Source: Novibacillus thermophilus | Lineage (GTDB): Bacteria; Bacillota; Bacilli; Thermoactinomycetales; Novibacillaceae | DNA: 64,000 nucleotides | Direction of reading: 5' to 3' | NCBI RefSeq assembly: GCF_002005165.1 | Contig: NZ_CP019699.1 | Span: forward strand, 2,604,001 to 2,668,000 | Shown: piece after piece, positions 53,680 to 63,762 of the stretch | Numbering within the stretch: position 1 is the stretch's first letter | Layout: each line of letters begins with the position of its first letter | Notes under the pieces: generated by a model | The model's input: only the letters and a program-made list of their open reading frames with translations | Told to the model about the DNA's origin: nothing | Database searches by the model: none | Translations under genes and position numbers: made by a program

Positions 53680-55454
53680 CAGCGCAAGAAGCGATTACCT
53701 CGTATGTGGGCGCGTTTGTAGATGAACTGGCCAGGGCGGGTGTGAAGCACGTCGTGATCAGTCCTGGTTCTCGCTCTACACCGATGGCCATGCTGATGGC
53801 CTCACATCCCGAATGGCGTGCATGGGTACTTGTCGACGAACGGTCGGCAGCTTTTTTTGCTCTCGGGATGGCGAAAGCCCGCCGCGAACCGGTAGCGCTG
53901 TTGTGTACGTCAGGGACGGCGGCCGCCAATTACTTTCCGGCTGTCGTGGAAGCTTGTCACGCGCGGGTGCCGCTCATCGTTTTGACTGCCGATCGCCCCC
54001 ACGAACTGAGGGATGTGGGAGCTCCCCAAGCGATTGACCAAATCGGGTTGTACGGCTCATACGTGAAGTGGTTCGTCGAGATGGCGCTGCCGGAAAACTC
54101 TCCTTCGATGCTACAGTACGTGCGGACGGTGGCGGGGCGTGCGGCGGCAGTAGCCCTTGACTCCCCCAGCGGGCCAGTTCATCTGAACTTCCCTTTTCGC
54201 GAGCCGTTCATCCCCTCATTAGACAAGCCAAAAGTGGACGCAGCCGCCCGGGAAGGGGAGCGTCCGTATGTGCAAGTGAAACGGGGAACGCGTCGCCTCG
54301 GGCAACCGGAGGTTGCGAGGTTAGCCAGGATTTTACGGCGTGCCGAGCGGGGGCTCATCGTGTGTGGTCCGATGGACGACGACTGTTTCCCGCAGGCTGT
54401 TGTCCGTTTGGCCCAACGGATCCAATTCCCCGTCCTCGCCGATCCGCTGTCCCAATTGCGGAGCGGGACACACGACAAAACGTTGGTGATCGATGGATAC
54501 GACTCTTTTTTACGCCATCCTGGCGTGGCTGCGCGTCTACAACCGGATGTCGTGATTCGTTTTGGCGCAATGCCGGTATCCAAAGCGTTTTTCCTGTATA
54601 TGCAAGAGCACACCAAATGCCGCTATGTGGTGGTCGACGACAGTGAAGGGTGGCGGGAGCCGACGCTGCTCGCGTCGGATGTCATCTATGCCGACCCTGT
54701 TCACTTGTGCGAAGAGCTGGTGAAAAAGTGGAACGAATGCGAGTACGCTTCACGGAATACGTGGACGGACGAGTGGATTGAGCTCAACCGAATCACGCAA
54801 GAAGAGATTTTGAGACAAGTTTCTTCCAGCGGGCTGTTTGAAGGGCGTGTGTTTCCGGAGCTTGTGGACTGTCTTCCCGATCAGGCCTTGCTCTTTGCCG
54901 GAAATAGTATGCCGGTCCGCGATATGGACACATTTTTCATGAACAACCGTAAAAACGTGCGGACAATGGGAAACCGGGGGGCGAGCGGGATCGACGGTGT
55001 CGTCTCCACTGCTCTCGGCGCTGGCGTTGACGGACCTCCCCTCGTGCTCGTCATCGGCGACTTGTCGTTTTACCACGACTTAAACGGTTTGTTGGCGGCA
55101 AAGCTTTACCAGTTGAACGCGACTGTTGTTGTTCTCAACAACGATGGAGGCGGCATTTTCTCGTTCTTGCCCCAGGCCGAACACCGAAAACATTTTGAAA
55201 TGCTGTTCGGAACGCCGGTCGGACTGGATTTTCGCCATGCGGTGGACATGTACGGCGGGACATTCAGGCGCGTGAACGATTGGGAAGCATTTCGCGCAGA
55301 AGTGAAAACAAGCCTTTCGAAAAGCGGGCTGACGGTTATCGAGGTGCCGACTGACCGTGAGGAGAATGCAGCCAAGCACCGCGCCATCTGGCAGGCGGTG
55401 TCCCACAAGATCAGGGCGTGGCAGGAGGAGGGGGGCTCATGCGCATCCCGGTAA
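53676..55454 (+). CDS. menD: SEPHCHC synthase
   Basis: 592 residues, thiamine-diphosphate enzyme. VISPGSRSTPMAM and LLCTSGTAAANYFPAV in the N-terminal domain; the ThDP/Mg site GDLSFYHDLNGLLAAKL with NNDGGGIFSFLPQ in the C-terminal domain. Joins isochorismate and 2-oxoglutarate. Overlaps menF by 4 bp and menH by 16 bp, so translational coupling is likely. Confidence 0.95.
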   Translation: MTAQEAITSYVGAFVDELARAGVKHVVISPGSRSTPMAMLMASHPEWRAWVLVDERSAAFFALGMAKARREPVALLCTSGTAAANYFPAVVEACHARVPLIVLTADRPHELRDVGAPQAIDQIGLYGSYVKWFVEMALPENSPSMLQYVRTVAGRAAAVALDSPSGPVHLNFPFREPFIPSLDKPKVDAAAREGERPYVQVKRGTRRLGQPEVARLARILRRAERGLIVCGPMDDDCFPQAVVRLAQRIQFPVLADPLSQLRSGTHDKTLVIDGYDSFLRHPGVAARLQPDVVIRFGAMPVSKAFFLYMQEHTKCRYVVVDDSEGWREPTLLASDVIYADPVHLCEELVKKWNECEYASRNTWTDEWIELNRITQEEILRQVSSSGLFEGRVFPELVDCLPDQALLFAGNSMPVRDMDTFFMNNRKNVRTMGNRGASGIDGVVSTALGAGVDGPPLVLVIGDLSFYHDLNGLLAAKLYQLNATVVVLNNDGGGIFSFLPQAEHRKHFEMLFGTPVGLDFRHAVDMYGGTFRRVNDWEAFRAEVKTSLSKSGLTVIEVPTDREENAAKHRAIWQAVSHKIRAWQEEGGSCASR

Positions 55455-56248
55455 ACGGTGTGAAGTGGAATGTGACAGTGACAGGGAGTGGAAGTCCGCT
55501 GCTGCTGTTACACGGGTTCACTGGGGCCGGGTCCAACTGGGAACCGTTTGTTCCGTCGTGGCGTGATGCGTTCAGGCTTTTGATAGTCGACATCATTGGC
55601 CACGGCTTGTCCGACAGTCCTGAAGACCCTGCCAGATATGCGATGGAGCGGGCAGCGGCTGACCTCGCGGGTATTCTCGATCACGTTGGCATTGCCAAAA
55701 CGGATGTGCTGGGATATTCCATGGGCGGCCGCTTGGCGCTAATGTTCGCCGTGCGCTATCCAGAGCGAGTCGGCCGTTTGATTTTGGAGAGCAGCTCGCC
55801 GGGCCTCGCCGATCCAGGCGACCGGCAGGCGCGTGTTCAACGGGATGAACAGTTAGCGGAGCAGATTGAACGGGAGGGGATTCAAAAGTTTGTTCACTAT
55901 TGGGAAAACATCCCGCTGTTTGCCTCACAGCGCTCACTCCCTCCTTCCGTTCGGGAACGCATGCGCTTGCAGCGTTTGCGGAACAATGCCGTGGGCCTCG
56001 CCAACAGTTTGCGGGGCATGGGAACGGGCGCGCAGCCGCCGCTGTGGCGAGAGCTGGAGGAGCTGTCTGTACCTTCTTTGCTTATTTGCGGGGAAAAAGA
56101 CCGCAAGTTTTGCCGCATTGGAGAAAAAATGCACGCCCGACTGCCTCGTTCAGAATTCCGGATTGTCGCGGGAGCCGGGCACACTGTCCATGTCGAACAG
56201 CCGGCCGTTTTTGGTACAATAGTGAGGGATTACCTTAAAGGTACATAA
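55439..56248 (+). CDS. menH: SHCHC synthase, alpha/beta hydrolase
   Basis: About 269 residues from the ATG at 55439 after [23 protein letters not shown] oxyanion region, nucleophile elbow [14 protein letters not shown], and the C-terminal catalytic His in [12 protein letters not shown]. Eliminates pyruvate from SEPHCHC in menaquinone synthesis. Confidence 0.92.
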   Translation: MRIPVNGVKWNVTVTGSGSPLLLLHGFTGAGSNWEPFVPSWRDAFRLLIVDIIGHGLSDSPEDPARYAMERAAADLAGILDHVGIAKTDVLGYSMGGRLALMFAVRYPERVGRLILESSSPGLADPGDRQARVQRDEQLAEQIEREGIQKFVHYWENIPLFASQRSLPPSVRERMRLQRLRNNAVGLANSLRGMGTGAQPPLWRELEELSVPSLLICGEKDRKFCRIGEKMHARLPRSEFRIVAGAGHTVHVEQPAVFGTIVRDYLKGT

Positions 56249-56262
56249 GGGGGAAAGATTTG

Positions 56263-57081
56263 ATGAAGATTGAGTGGAAAAAGGAGCGGGAATACGACGA
56301 CATATTGTACGAGACATTTGACGGAATTGCCAAGATTACGATCAATCGCCCCGAAGTGCGCAACGCCTTCAGACCAAAGACAGTCCAGGAAATGATCGAC
56401 GCTTTCACTGCGGCGCGGGATGATGCCGACATCGGCGTCATTATTTTAGCCGGTGCAGGTGACAAAGCGTTCTGTTCTGGGGGGGACCAAAAAGTGCGCG
56501 GTCACGGCGGGTATGTGGGGGAGGACCAGATCCCGCGGCTCAACGTGTTGGATCTGCAACGCCTCATCCGCGTTATCCCCAAGCCGGTGATCGCCATGGT
56601 ATCCGGTTACGCCATCGGCGGAGGGCACGTGCTGCACGTCGTGTGCGACTTGACGATTGCTGCCGACAACGCCGTATTCGGCCAAACAGGGCCGAAAGTG
56701 GGCAGTTTCGACGCCGGATACGGGGCAGGCTATTTGGCGCGCATCGTCGGGCACAAAAAAGCGCGGGAAATTTGGTATCTGTGTCGGCAGTATTCGGCGG
56801 AAGAAGCGGAGAAGATGGGACTCGTGAACAAAGTCGTTCCGCTGGACAAGCTGGAAGAAGAGACGGTGCAGTGGGCCCAGGAAATACTGGAAAAATCGTC
56901 GACGGCCATTCGCTTCCTGAAGGCGTCGTTCAACGCCGACACCGATGGCCTGGCCGGTTTGCAGCAGTTGGGTGGAGACGCGACGCTGCTGTTCTACACG
57001 ACGGACGAAGCGAAAGAAGGGCGCGACGCCTTTAAAGAGAAGCGAAAGCCGGACTTCAAAAAATTCCCTCGTTTTCCGTAA
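56263..57081 (+). CDS. menB: 1,4-dihydroxy-2-naphthoyl-CoA synthase
   Basis: 272 residues from the ATG at 56263 after GGGGGAAAG. Crotonase fold: [17 protein letters not shown], the oxyanion loop [36 protein letters not shown] and [16 protein letters not shown], the last diagnostic of MenB. Closes the second ring of the naphthoquinone. About 180 bp without a gene follow before menE. Confidence 0.95.
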   Translation: MKIEWKKEREYDDILYETFDGIAKITINRPEVRNAFRPKTVQEMIDAFTAARDDADIGVIILAGAGDKAFCSGGDQKVRGHGGYVGEDQIPRLNVLDLQRLIRVIPKPVIAMVSGYAIGGGHVLHVVCDLTIAADNAVFGQTGPKVGSFDAGYGAGYLARIVGHKKAREIWYLCRQYSAEEAEKMGLVNKVVPLDKLEEETVQWAQEILEKSSTAIRFLKASFNADTDGLAGLQQLGGDATLLFYTTDEAKEGRDAFKEKRKPDFKKFPRFP

Positions 57082-57262
57082 GACGCGTCTCCAGGGCTGG
57101 TCATGGCAGTTGTCCTCTACGCCCACTGGCGGATCGTAGACAGATGCGTGCAGACAGCGGGTCAAGCCGTTTTCCCGATCTACCTGTCCTTGAGCCGGGG
57201 TGATGGCGACAGCCCGTCCAGTGACCCGGCTCGGAGCGGACAGTACTTTAACGGAGGTTTCG

Positions 57263-58744
57263 ATGGCAGAGCAGACGATACCCAACTGGCTGGCGAAAAG
57301 AACTTTCCTCACACCGGAGCGCATCGCCGTCGAATCGTCCGGTCACGTGTGGACGTACCGGGAGTTGGACGAGCGGGCGCGGACGACGGCGGCGAAGTTT
57401 GCCTGTTTTGGCGTACGAGAAGGCGACCGCGTCGCTCTCCTCGTCAAAAACGGCATGCACACCGTGGAAATCATTCACGCCCTTCACTACATCGGTGCAG
57501 TGCTCGTTCCGCTGAATGTACGGTTAAGTGCCGGTGAATTAGCCTGGCAAGTGACGGATGCGGACGCCCGGTTGTTCGTCTACGACAGTTCGCAGGAAGA
57601 GAAGGCGAAAGCCGTGGCGGAGAAGGTGCCGGGGTGTGAGGCCGTCAGTTGGGGAACACTTGCCTCCACAGCCCCCGGAAGCGGAGACCCCCCGCTTAAA
57701 CGGGTCATGGCATTGGACGCACTTCATTCGATTATGTACACATCTGGCACGACGGGACGGCCGAAGGGCGTCATGCTCACGTACGGCAACCATTGGTGGA
57801 GCGCGGTCAGTTCGGCCCTCAACCTCGGGTTGCACACCGGTGACCGCTGGTTGGCGTGTGTCCCCATGTTTCACATGAGCGGCCTGTCCATTCTCATTCG
57901 CAGCGTCATATACGGCATCACCCTCGTCGTACACGAATCGTTCCAACCGGATGTGGTCAACCGGGCCCTTATGAAAGAGAAAGTGACAATTGTTTCCGTC
58001 GTCAGCGCCATGTTGGACCGCATGGTCGAACAATTGGGTTCCTCTGCTTATCCGGAAACGTTTCGTTGCATGTTGCTCGGCGGGGGACCGGTTCCCCTCC
58101 CGCTGCTCGACAAATGCCTCCGCAAACGCATTCCGGTGTTTCAAACGTACGGATTGACTGAAACGGCTTCCCAAATTGCCACACTGCCGCCGGAGTACAT
58201 GGCAGACAAATCCGGCTCTGCCGGAAAGCCGCTGTTTCCGTCCGAGCTCCGCATTGTAGCAGATGGAAAGGAGCAGCTGCCCGGTCAGGAGGGGGAAATC
58301 GTCGTCAAAGGGCCGACAGTGACACCGGGCTACTGGAAACGGGAACGGGCGACAGCGAACACACTGCGTGACGGGTGGTTGCACACTGGGGATATCGGGT
58401 ACGTTGACGAAGACGGATTTCTGTACGTGCTGGACCGCCGCAGTGACTTAATCATTTCCGGTGGGGAAAACGTGTACCCGGCCGAAGTCGAATCGCACCT
58501 CACGTCTCACCCGGCCGTGAGAGAAGCGGGGGTCACGGGCGTTCCCCACCCGCGGTGGGGACAAGTCCCTGTCGCATTCGTCTCGCTAAAAGACGATCAC
58601 GCCGTGAGCGAGGAGGCATTGCGCCAGTACTGTCGAGAAAAATTGGCGAAGTACAAAGTGCCGGTTCGCATACACTTTGTCGATAAACTGCCGCGCAACG
58701 CGTCCAACAAGTTGCTGAGGCGGGAACTGTTAAAACTTCTGTGA
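57263..58744 (+). CDS. menE: o-succinylbenzoate-CoA ligase
   Basis: 493 residues from the ATG at 57263 behind ACGGAGG; the frame extends upstream without a ribosome site. AMP-forming acyl-CoA synthetase: SIMYTSGTTGRPKGVMLTYG P-loop, QTYGLTETASQ, WLHTGDIGYVDEDGF, and the C-terminal lysine in NASNKLLRRELL. Activates o-succinylbenzoate for MenB. Confidence 0.94.
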   Translation: MAEQTIPNWLAKRTFLTPERIAVESSGHVWTYRELDERARTTAAKFACFGVREGDRVALLVKNGMHTVEIIHALHYIGAVLVPLNVRLSAGELAWQVTDADARLFVYDSSQEEKAKAVAEKVPGCEAVSWGTLASTAPGSGDPPLKRVMALDALHSIMYTSGTTGRPKGVMLTYGNHWWSAVSSALNLGLHTGDRWLACVPMFHMSGLSILIRSVIYGITLVVHESFQPDVVNRALMKEKVTIVSVVSAMLDRMVEQLGSSAYPETFRCMLLGGGPVPLPLLDKCLRKRIPVFQTYGLTETASQIATLPPEYMADKSGSAGKPLFPSELRIVADGKEQLPGQEGEIVVKGPTVTPGYWKRERATANTLRDGWLHTGDIGYVDEDGFLYVLDRRSDLIISGGENVYPAEVESHLTSHPAVREAGVTGVPHPRWGQVPVAFVSLKDDHAVSEEALRQYCREKLAKYKVPVRIHFVDKLPRNASNKLLRRELLKLL

Positions 58745-58867
58745 AGATTCCCCGATGTCCGCCGGCGGCACCGGCAACCTCCATACCACCCGCAGAGAAG
58801 CCGAGAAAATGGGTTCGTGTGTGCGGGGAACGGATCAGAATGAATTTTGATGAGTCGGAGGGTCGTC

Positions 58868-60076
58868 ATGGTTCAACTTGAAGATATTCAAAAAGCGAAA
58901 AAAGCGCTAAAAGGAGTGGCCCGTTGCACGCCACTGGACTATTCCCAGACGTTCAGCCAACTGGCCGGTAACGCCGTCTACTTGAAGTTGGAGAATTTAC
59001 AAAAGACGGGATCGTTTAAAGTGCGAGGGGCTTACAACAAGATTATGTCTTTGAACGGACGGGAGCGGGCGAAAGGAGTCGTGGCCGCATCTGCGGGCAA
59101 CCACGCTCAAGGTGTGGCCTTTGCCAGCCAAATGGCGGAGATCGAGAGCACGATCGTCATGCCGGAGGGAGCGCCGCTGGCAAAAGTGCAGGCGACGAAA
59201 CATTACGGCGCTCACATCGTGCTGTACGGGGAGACGTTCGATGAAGCGATGGACTATGCACACCGTTTACAGCAAAAAACGGGAGCGGCGTTTGTTCATG
59301 CGTTCGACGATGAGCACGTCATAACCGGCCAGGGAACGATCGGTTTGGAAATCGTCGAACAACTTCCGGACGTCGAGGTTATTGTCTGTCCCATCGGCGG
59401 TGGAGGACTGATTTCAGGAATTGCGAAGGCGGTGAAAGCGGTGAAGCCGTCCGTCCGCATCTACGGAGTAGAGGCAGCCGCCTGTCCGAGCATGGTCGAA
59501 TCGATACGACACAAGTTGCCGATTAAAGCCGGGTCTCACAGTACGATTGCCGACGGAATCGCCGTGAAACAGCCGGGAGAGAAGACGTTTCAGATGGTGC
59601 AAACGTATGTGGATCACATCGTCACGGTGGACGACCTGGAAATTTCGCGCACGATGTTGTATTTGCTGGAGCGGAGCAAACTGCTCGTCGAAGGGTCGGG
59701 AGCCGTTTCCTTGGCTGCCCTCATCTACCGGAAGATACCCGTCGAAAAGAAGAAGACTGTCGCTGTCATCAGCGGGGGCAACGTTGACATTCACTTCGTT
59801 TCCCGCATCATTGAACGCGGATTGGTAGAAGCAGGACGCTACGTGAAACTGTCGACGACCGTGCCCGATAAGCCGGGGCACCTTAATCAACTGTTGAGCA
59901 TCATCGCCGAGCAAAAGGCAAATATCGTCTCTGTAGAGCACTACCGCATTAGCCCCAATGTCATTCCCGGCGAAACAGAAATAGAATTGTCCCTGGAGAC
60001 GAGAGACCGGCATCATATCGATAAAATTGAACAAGCTCTGAAACAGGCCGGGTACCGATTTACGCGAAAAACGTAG
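58868..60076 (+). CDS. ilvA: Threonine ammonia-lyase
   Basis: About 402 residues from the ATG at 58868 behind GGAGGG. PLP lysine in TGSFKVRGAYNKI, glycine loop PIGGGGLISGI, and a C-terminal ACT-like domain (TTVPDKPGHLNQLLSIIAEQ). Deaminates threonine to 2-oxobutyrate. The single short ACT domain is more like TdcB-type enzymes than the longest IlvA, so a degradative role is possible. Confidence 0.9.
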   Translation: MVQLEDIQKAKKALKGVARCTPLDYSQTFSQLAGNAVYLKLENLQKTGSFKVRGAYNKIMSLNGRERAKGVVAASAGNHAQGVAFASQMAEIESTIVMPEGAPLAKVQATKHYGAHIVLYGETFDEAMDYAHRLQQKTGAAFVHAFDDEHVITGQGTIGLEIVEQLPDVEVIVCPIGGGGLISGIAKAVKAVKPSVRIYGVEAAACPSMVESIRHKLPIKAGSHSTIADGIAVKQPGEKTFQMVQTYVDHIVTVDDLEISRTMLYLLERSKLLVEGSGAVSLAALIYRKIPVEKKKTVAVISGGNVDIHFVSRIIERGLVEAGRYVKLSTTVPDKPGHLNQLLSIIAEQKANIVSVEHYRISPNVIPGETEIELSLETRDRHHIDKIEQALKQAGYRFTRKT

Positions 60077-60102
60077 AAGAAGACGCTGGAGGAGTCAAAC
60101 GC

Positions 60103-60798
60103 ATGGCATTGTTAGGAACACTCGTCAACGCGGGAGCTATCGTCGCCGGGGCACTCATTGGTCTATTTTTGTCCAAAATGCGAGAGCAAATAAGCGATAC
60201 AATCATGCAGGCAATCGGCATCGTCGTCTTAGTCATCGGGCTTTCGATGGCCTTGGAAACGGACAATTTCGTCGCGTTGCTGCTTTCCGTCGTTTTCGGA
60301 GGCATCATCGGCAGTTGGTTGAAATTGGAAGAACGGTTGAACAACTTTGGAAAACGAGTGGAACAAAAATTTGAGGGCAAACGTCCGTTTGCCACGAGTT
60401 TCGTCTCGGGAACGCTGTTGTATTGTGCCGGTGCCATGGCTATTGTGGGCGCGATCAACAGCGGGTTGCAAGGCGATCATCAAGTTTTGTACACGAAAGC
60501 GCTGTTAGACGGTTTTACTGCCGTTATTTTTTCAGCCACACTGGGTATCGGTGTCATATTCGCAGCTGTACCGGTATTTCTCTATCAGGGAAGCATTGCC
60601 CTCGCCGCAGAGTGGATCACGTGGTTTATAGCGGAAGATCTGTTAGATCAAATCATTTTGCACGTTACATCAGTTGGAGGTTTACTCATCGTCGGTCTCG
60701 GGATCAACTTGCTTCGCGCAGCGACTATACGGGTGGCGGATTTCCTGCCGGCTTTGCCGTTAGCTGTCGTGAGCGCCTTTTTGATGCACGTTTTGTAA
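60103..60798 (+). CDS. DUF554 (YqgA-like) membrane protein
   Basis: 231 residues with six or seven helices, starting LGTLVNAGAIVAGALIGLFL, with GTLLYCAGAMAIVGAINSGL in the middle, the signature of DUF554. Possible transporter; function unknown. GGAGG precedes the ATG and a strong terminator follows. Confidence 0.88.
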   Translation: MALLGTLVNAGAIVAGALIGLFLSKMREQISDTIMQAIGIVVLVIGLSMALETDNFVALLLSVVFGGIIGSWLKLEERLNNFGKRVEQKFEGKRPFATSFVSGTLLYCAGAMAIVGAINSGLQGDHQVLYTKALLDGFTAVIFSATLGIGVIFAAVPVFLYQGSIALAAEWITWFIAEDLLDQIILHVTSVGGLLIVGLGINLLRAATIRVADFLPALPLAVVSAFLMHVL

Positions 60799-60834
60799 AC
60801 ACATGCCGCTCAACCGGTATGTGTGTTTTTTTTT
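60799..60834 (+). terminator. Rho-independent terminator
   Basis: ACACATGCCG / CGGTATGTGT stem (one wobble) followed by a long U tract. Confidence 0.9.
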
Positions 60835-60842
60835 AAGAAAAA

Positions 60843-60870
60843 ATTAAGTTGGCATTCAAGGTCATTTAAG
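60843..60870 (+). promoter_or_regulatory. Triplicated ATTNAAG repeat upstream of the Bce-type transporter
   Basis: ATTAAG (60843-60848), ATTCAAG (60854-60860) and ATTTAAG (60864-60870) recur at 10-12 bp intervals, the arrangement of OmpR-family response-regulator boxes. The gene start is about 50 bp downstream. Confidence 0.4.
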
Positions 60871-60921
60871 CGGTCTCCTTTATCTTGATGGGCAGAGGTC
60901 CATGAGATGAGGAGGATAAAC

Positions 60922-61698
60922 ATGACGGTGTTGCGTGCAAAAGAGATAACGAAAGTGTACGAGATGAAAGGGGGAATCTCCCATAAAGCGTTAGACCGGT
61001 TTTCCATCGCGGTCGAAGCGGGAGAATTCGTCGGCGTGATGGGGCCGTCTGGAAGTGGCAAGACCACGTTGTTGAACATTTTGGCTACAATCGACACACC
61101 TACTTCCGGTCGCCTGGAGATCAACGGTGTCGACCCGTCCCGCTTGAAAAGCAAAGATCTCGCACTGTTCCGCAGGCGCGAACTCGGGTTTATATTTCAA
61201 GACTTCAATTTGTTGGACACCCTGTCGATAAAAGAAAACATGATGTTGCCGTTAGTTCTCGAAAACGTCAAAGTAAACGAAGTGGAACGGCGCGTGCACG
61301 AAATGGCCGAGCTGTTGGGCATCGGCGACATTCTCGACAAACGAACGTACGAGGTGTCAGGAGGACAACAGCAACGCGCTGCAGCCGCACGGGCTCTGAT
61401 ACACGAACCGGCCATTGTGTTGGCAGATGAGCCGACGGGCAATCTCGATTCGAAGGCGGCGAACGATTTATTGCGGGCTTTAGCCGCTTTAAACGAACAT
61501 AAGCGGGCGACGATTGTGATGGTGACCCACGACCCTGATGCCGCAAGTTTTTGTGAACGAGTCGCGTTCATCAGGGACGGCCGGCTATTCAGCGAAATGT
61601 GCAAAAAATCAAACCGTCAAGCGTTTTTGTCGGAGATACTGGACGCCTTGCCGCGATTGGGAGGGGACGCCGATGACGTTGCGGCAGTTCGCGTTTAA
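60922..61698 (+). CDS. BceA-type ABC transporter ATPase
   Basis: 258 residues from the ATG at 60922 behind GAGGAGG. Walker A GPSGSGKTTLLNILA, signature EVSGGQQQRAAAARAL, Walker B IVLADEPTGNLDSKAA. Energises the permease encoded next, in the family that removes or shields cell-wall-active antimicrobial peptides such as bacitracin. Overlaps the permease gene by 26 bp. No BceRS two-component genes are beside it in this window. Confidence 0.92.
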   Translation: MTVLRAKEITKVYEMKGGISHKALDRFSIAVEAGEFVGVMGPSGSGKTTLLNILATIDTPTSGRLEINGVDPSRLKSKDLALFRRRELGFIFQDFNLLDTLSIKENMMLPLVLENVKVNEVERRVHEMAELLGIGDILDKRTYEVSGGQQQRAAAARALIHEPAIVLADEPTGNLDSKAANDLLRALAALNEHKRATIVMVTHDPDAASFCERVAFIRDGRLFSEMCKKSNRQAFLSEILDALPRLGGDADDVAAVRV

Positions 61699-63604
61699 AA
61701 ACATCCGCGGCAAATGGCATCAATACACTGCCTATTTTGTCAGCAGCGCGTTCACTGTCATGATTTTCTTTATGTACGCCGCTTTCATTTTTCACCCTTA
61801 CGTCATAGACGGGGACGTTCACCGCGGCGTCCGTTCGCTCATGATCGCGTGTGAATGGATCATTGTCGTGTTCGCGCTCTTCTTTATCCACTACTCCCAT
61901 TCGACTTTTTTAAAATCGCGCACCCAGGAGTTCGGCCTCTTCATGTTAATGGGGATGACACGGGCTCAACTGATCCGGACCCTTTTTTTCGAAAATACGA
62001 TCATTTCAATCCTCTCGATTTTGAGCGGTACGGTGCTCGGAGTGCTGTTTTCCCGACTGTTTTTTGTTTTGATCAGTGCTTTGCTTGATTTAGAGGACCC
62101 GATTCCGTTTCACGTAGCCCCGGCGGCTCTCGGGGTGACGTGCCTCAGTTTCTTTCTGATAGGTGTACTGATGAGTGCCCTGTCTTTGTGGCGGGTGGGG
62201 CGGAGCCAGATCATTGATCTGATGAAAGAGAAAAGACAGCCGAAATCGTTGCCCGTTTTTTCGAAGTGGCTCGTGGTGGTGTCCGTCTTTTGCCTCGTCA
62301 GCGGCTACGCCCTGGCGTGGTTTTCCGGTACGGCTATTCTCATCACCATGTTTCCGATTTTGTTCCTCGTCATCGCTGGCACTTATCTTTTGTTCACCCA
62401 GAGCAGCGTCGCTTTTTTGCGGAGTATCAGGCGAAATCGGCGCATTTTGTACAAACACACCCATCTGATCACCGTTTCCCAACTGGTGTACAAACTAAAG
62501 GACAACGCCCGGGTCATGTTTGTCGTCGCAGTTTTGTCGGCCGTGGTGTTGACGGCATCTGGGACGCTGTACACTTTTTACGACGGAATGACCAGCCAGA
62601 TCGTGAAGATGACTCCTCATGCCATCAGCTTGACGGCACAGGGTGGGGAGAGGGACGATGGGGTGCATCCGGACACTGTGGAATCCATCCTCGCGGAACA
62701 CGGCTTGACAGTGAGCCACCAGTATCGCGTGGTCGGCATTGCAGGGGAAATCGCACAAAAGGGCGACCGCGTTCCGGTCGGAGATGCGCCGCTCATCATA
62801 TCGAACAAAACGTACAACGATCTGGCGCAGCAGGTGCAAGTGGACAGCCTTAAAGTTGAACGGGAGTCGACAGTCATCGTGAACCCGTTTGCCAGGATGG
62901 GCGACGCTACGGTTGATTTGTCGGACATTCGGGTAAAAGCTGGGGACGAGGAAGTAACCCTTTCACCCCAAGCGTTGCGAACAGAGGCTGTCCTCAATCA
63001 AGGTGCCCACACGGATGCCATTCTCGTAGTGAATGATGCACTGTTTGAACAGTTAGCGGAGCACACTTCCGCCGAGGACTTGATCGTATCGTACGGATAC
63101 GAGTTGGAAAATTGGGCGCATTCCCTCAAAGCGGTCGAGGAGGTGGAGGCTCTGTTGCCGGAAGAGCGGCAACAGCATCTTACATCACGGGTTCAGCCTT
63201 TTGTCGAGGTGAAACAGATTTTTGGCCTGACCATGTTCATCGGTCTCTTCGTGAGCGTGTTGTTCTTTATTGCAGCGGGCAGCATGCTCTATTTTAAGCT
63301 GTTTACAGAGTTTCAGGAAGACCGGCAACAGTTTACCGCATTAAAACGCATCGGGATCACTGACGGTGAAATAAAGAAAATAGTGACGACACAAATTGGA
63401 ATGATCTTCTTCTTGCCGTTTGGAGTCGGAGTAGTTCACGCTGCCTTCGCTTTAAAAACGTTAGGGGACGTGTTGATGGTTCCGGTGTGGCAGTACGCCG
63501 CCATCATCACTGGCATCTACTTCGTTCTGCAACTGGCTTATTTTTTGTTGAGCCGTTACGCGTATGTAAAGCGAATGGCCCATCCGACATCACTGCCGTC
63601 GTAA
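61673..63604 (+). CDS. BceB-type ABC transporter permease
   Basis: About 643 residues from the ATG at 61673 (MTLRQFAFKNIRGKWHQ) behind GGGAGGGG. Ten predicted helices with a large extracytoplasmic domain (about residues 310-525) between helices 7 and 8, and FtsX-like segments at each end: the BceB layout. Forms with the ATPase a peptide-antibiotic sensing and resistance transporter. Confidence 0.9.
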   Translation: MTLRQFAFKNIRGKWHQYTAYFVSSAFTVMIFFMYAAFIFHPYVIDGDVHRGVRSLMIACEWIIVVFALFFIHYSHSTFLKSRTQEFGLFMLMGMTRAQLIRTLFFENTIISILSILSGTVLGVLFSRLFFVLISALLDLEDPIPFHVAPAALGVTCLSFFLIGVLMSALSLWRVGRSQIIDLMKEKRQPKSLPVFSKWLVVVSVFCLVSGYALAWFSGTAILITMFPILFLVIAGTYLLFTQSSVAFLRSIRRNRRILYKHTHLITVSQLVYKLKDNARVMFVVAVLSAVVLTASGTLYTFYDGMTSQIVKMTPHAISLTAQGGERDDGVHPDTVESILAEHGLTVSHQYRVVGIAGEIAQKGDRVPVGDAPLIISNKTYNDLAQQVQVDSLKVERESTVIVNPFARMGDATVDLSDIRVKAGDEEVTLSPQALRTEAVLNQGAHTDAILVVNDALFEQLAEHTSAEDLIVSYGYELENWAHSLKAVEEVEALLPEERQQHLTSRVQPFVEVKQIFGLTMFIGLFVSVLFFIAAGSMLYFKLFTEFQEDRQQFTALKRIGITDGEIKKIVTTQIGMIFFLPFGVGVVHAAFALKTLGDVLMVPVWQYAAIITGIYFVLQLAYFLLSRYAYVKRMAHPTSLPS

Positions 63605-63762
63605 ATCGCTTGTCCCGTGATGATGTAGAACCATTCGGGAATACTAAAGACATCCGTCTCAAGTCTTAGGCAGGATCATCCTGCAGCCAGTGTCCCCATC
63701 CAGTGCGATACAAGTAAGATAAAAATGCGGACAATAGGGGTATGCGTGTGAGGAGTTGTAGT

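Noticed and set aside
56446..57324. 292-residue open frame on the - strand opposite menB
   Set aside because: It is antisense to a clear menB and reflects its codon bias; no domain.
57539..58384. 281-residue open frame on the - strand opposite menE
   Set aside because: Antisense shadow of menE with no family features.
59414..60034. 206-residue open frame opposite the threonine dehydratase gene
   Set aside because: Antisense shadow, no ribosome site or domain.
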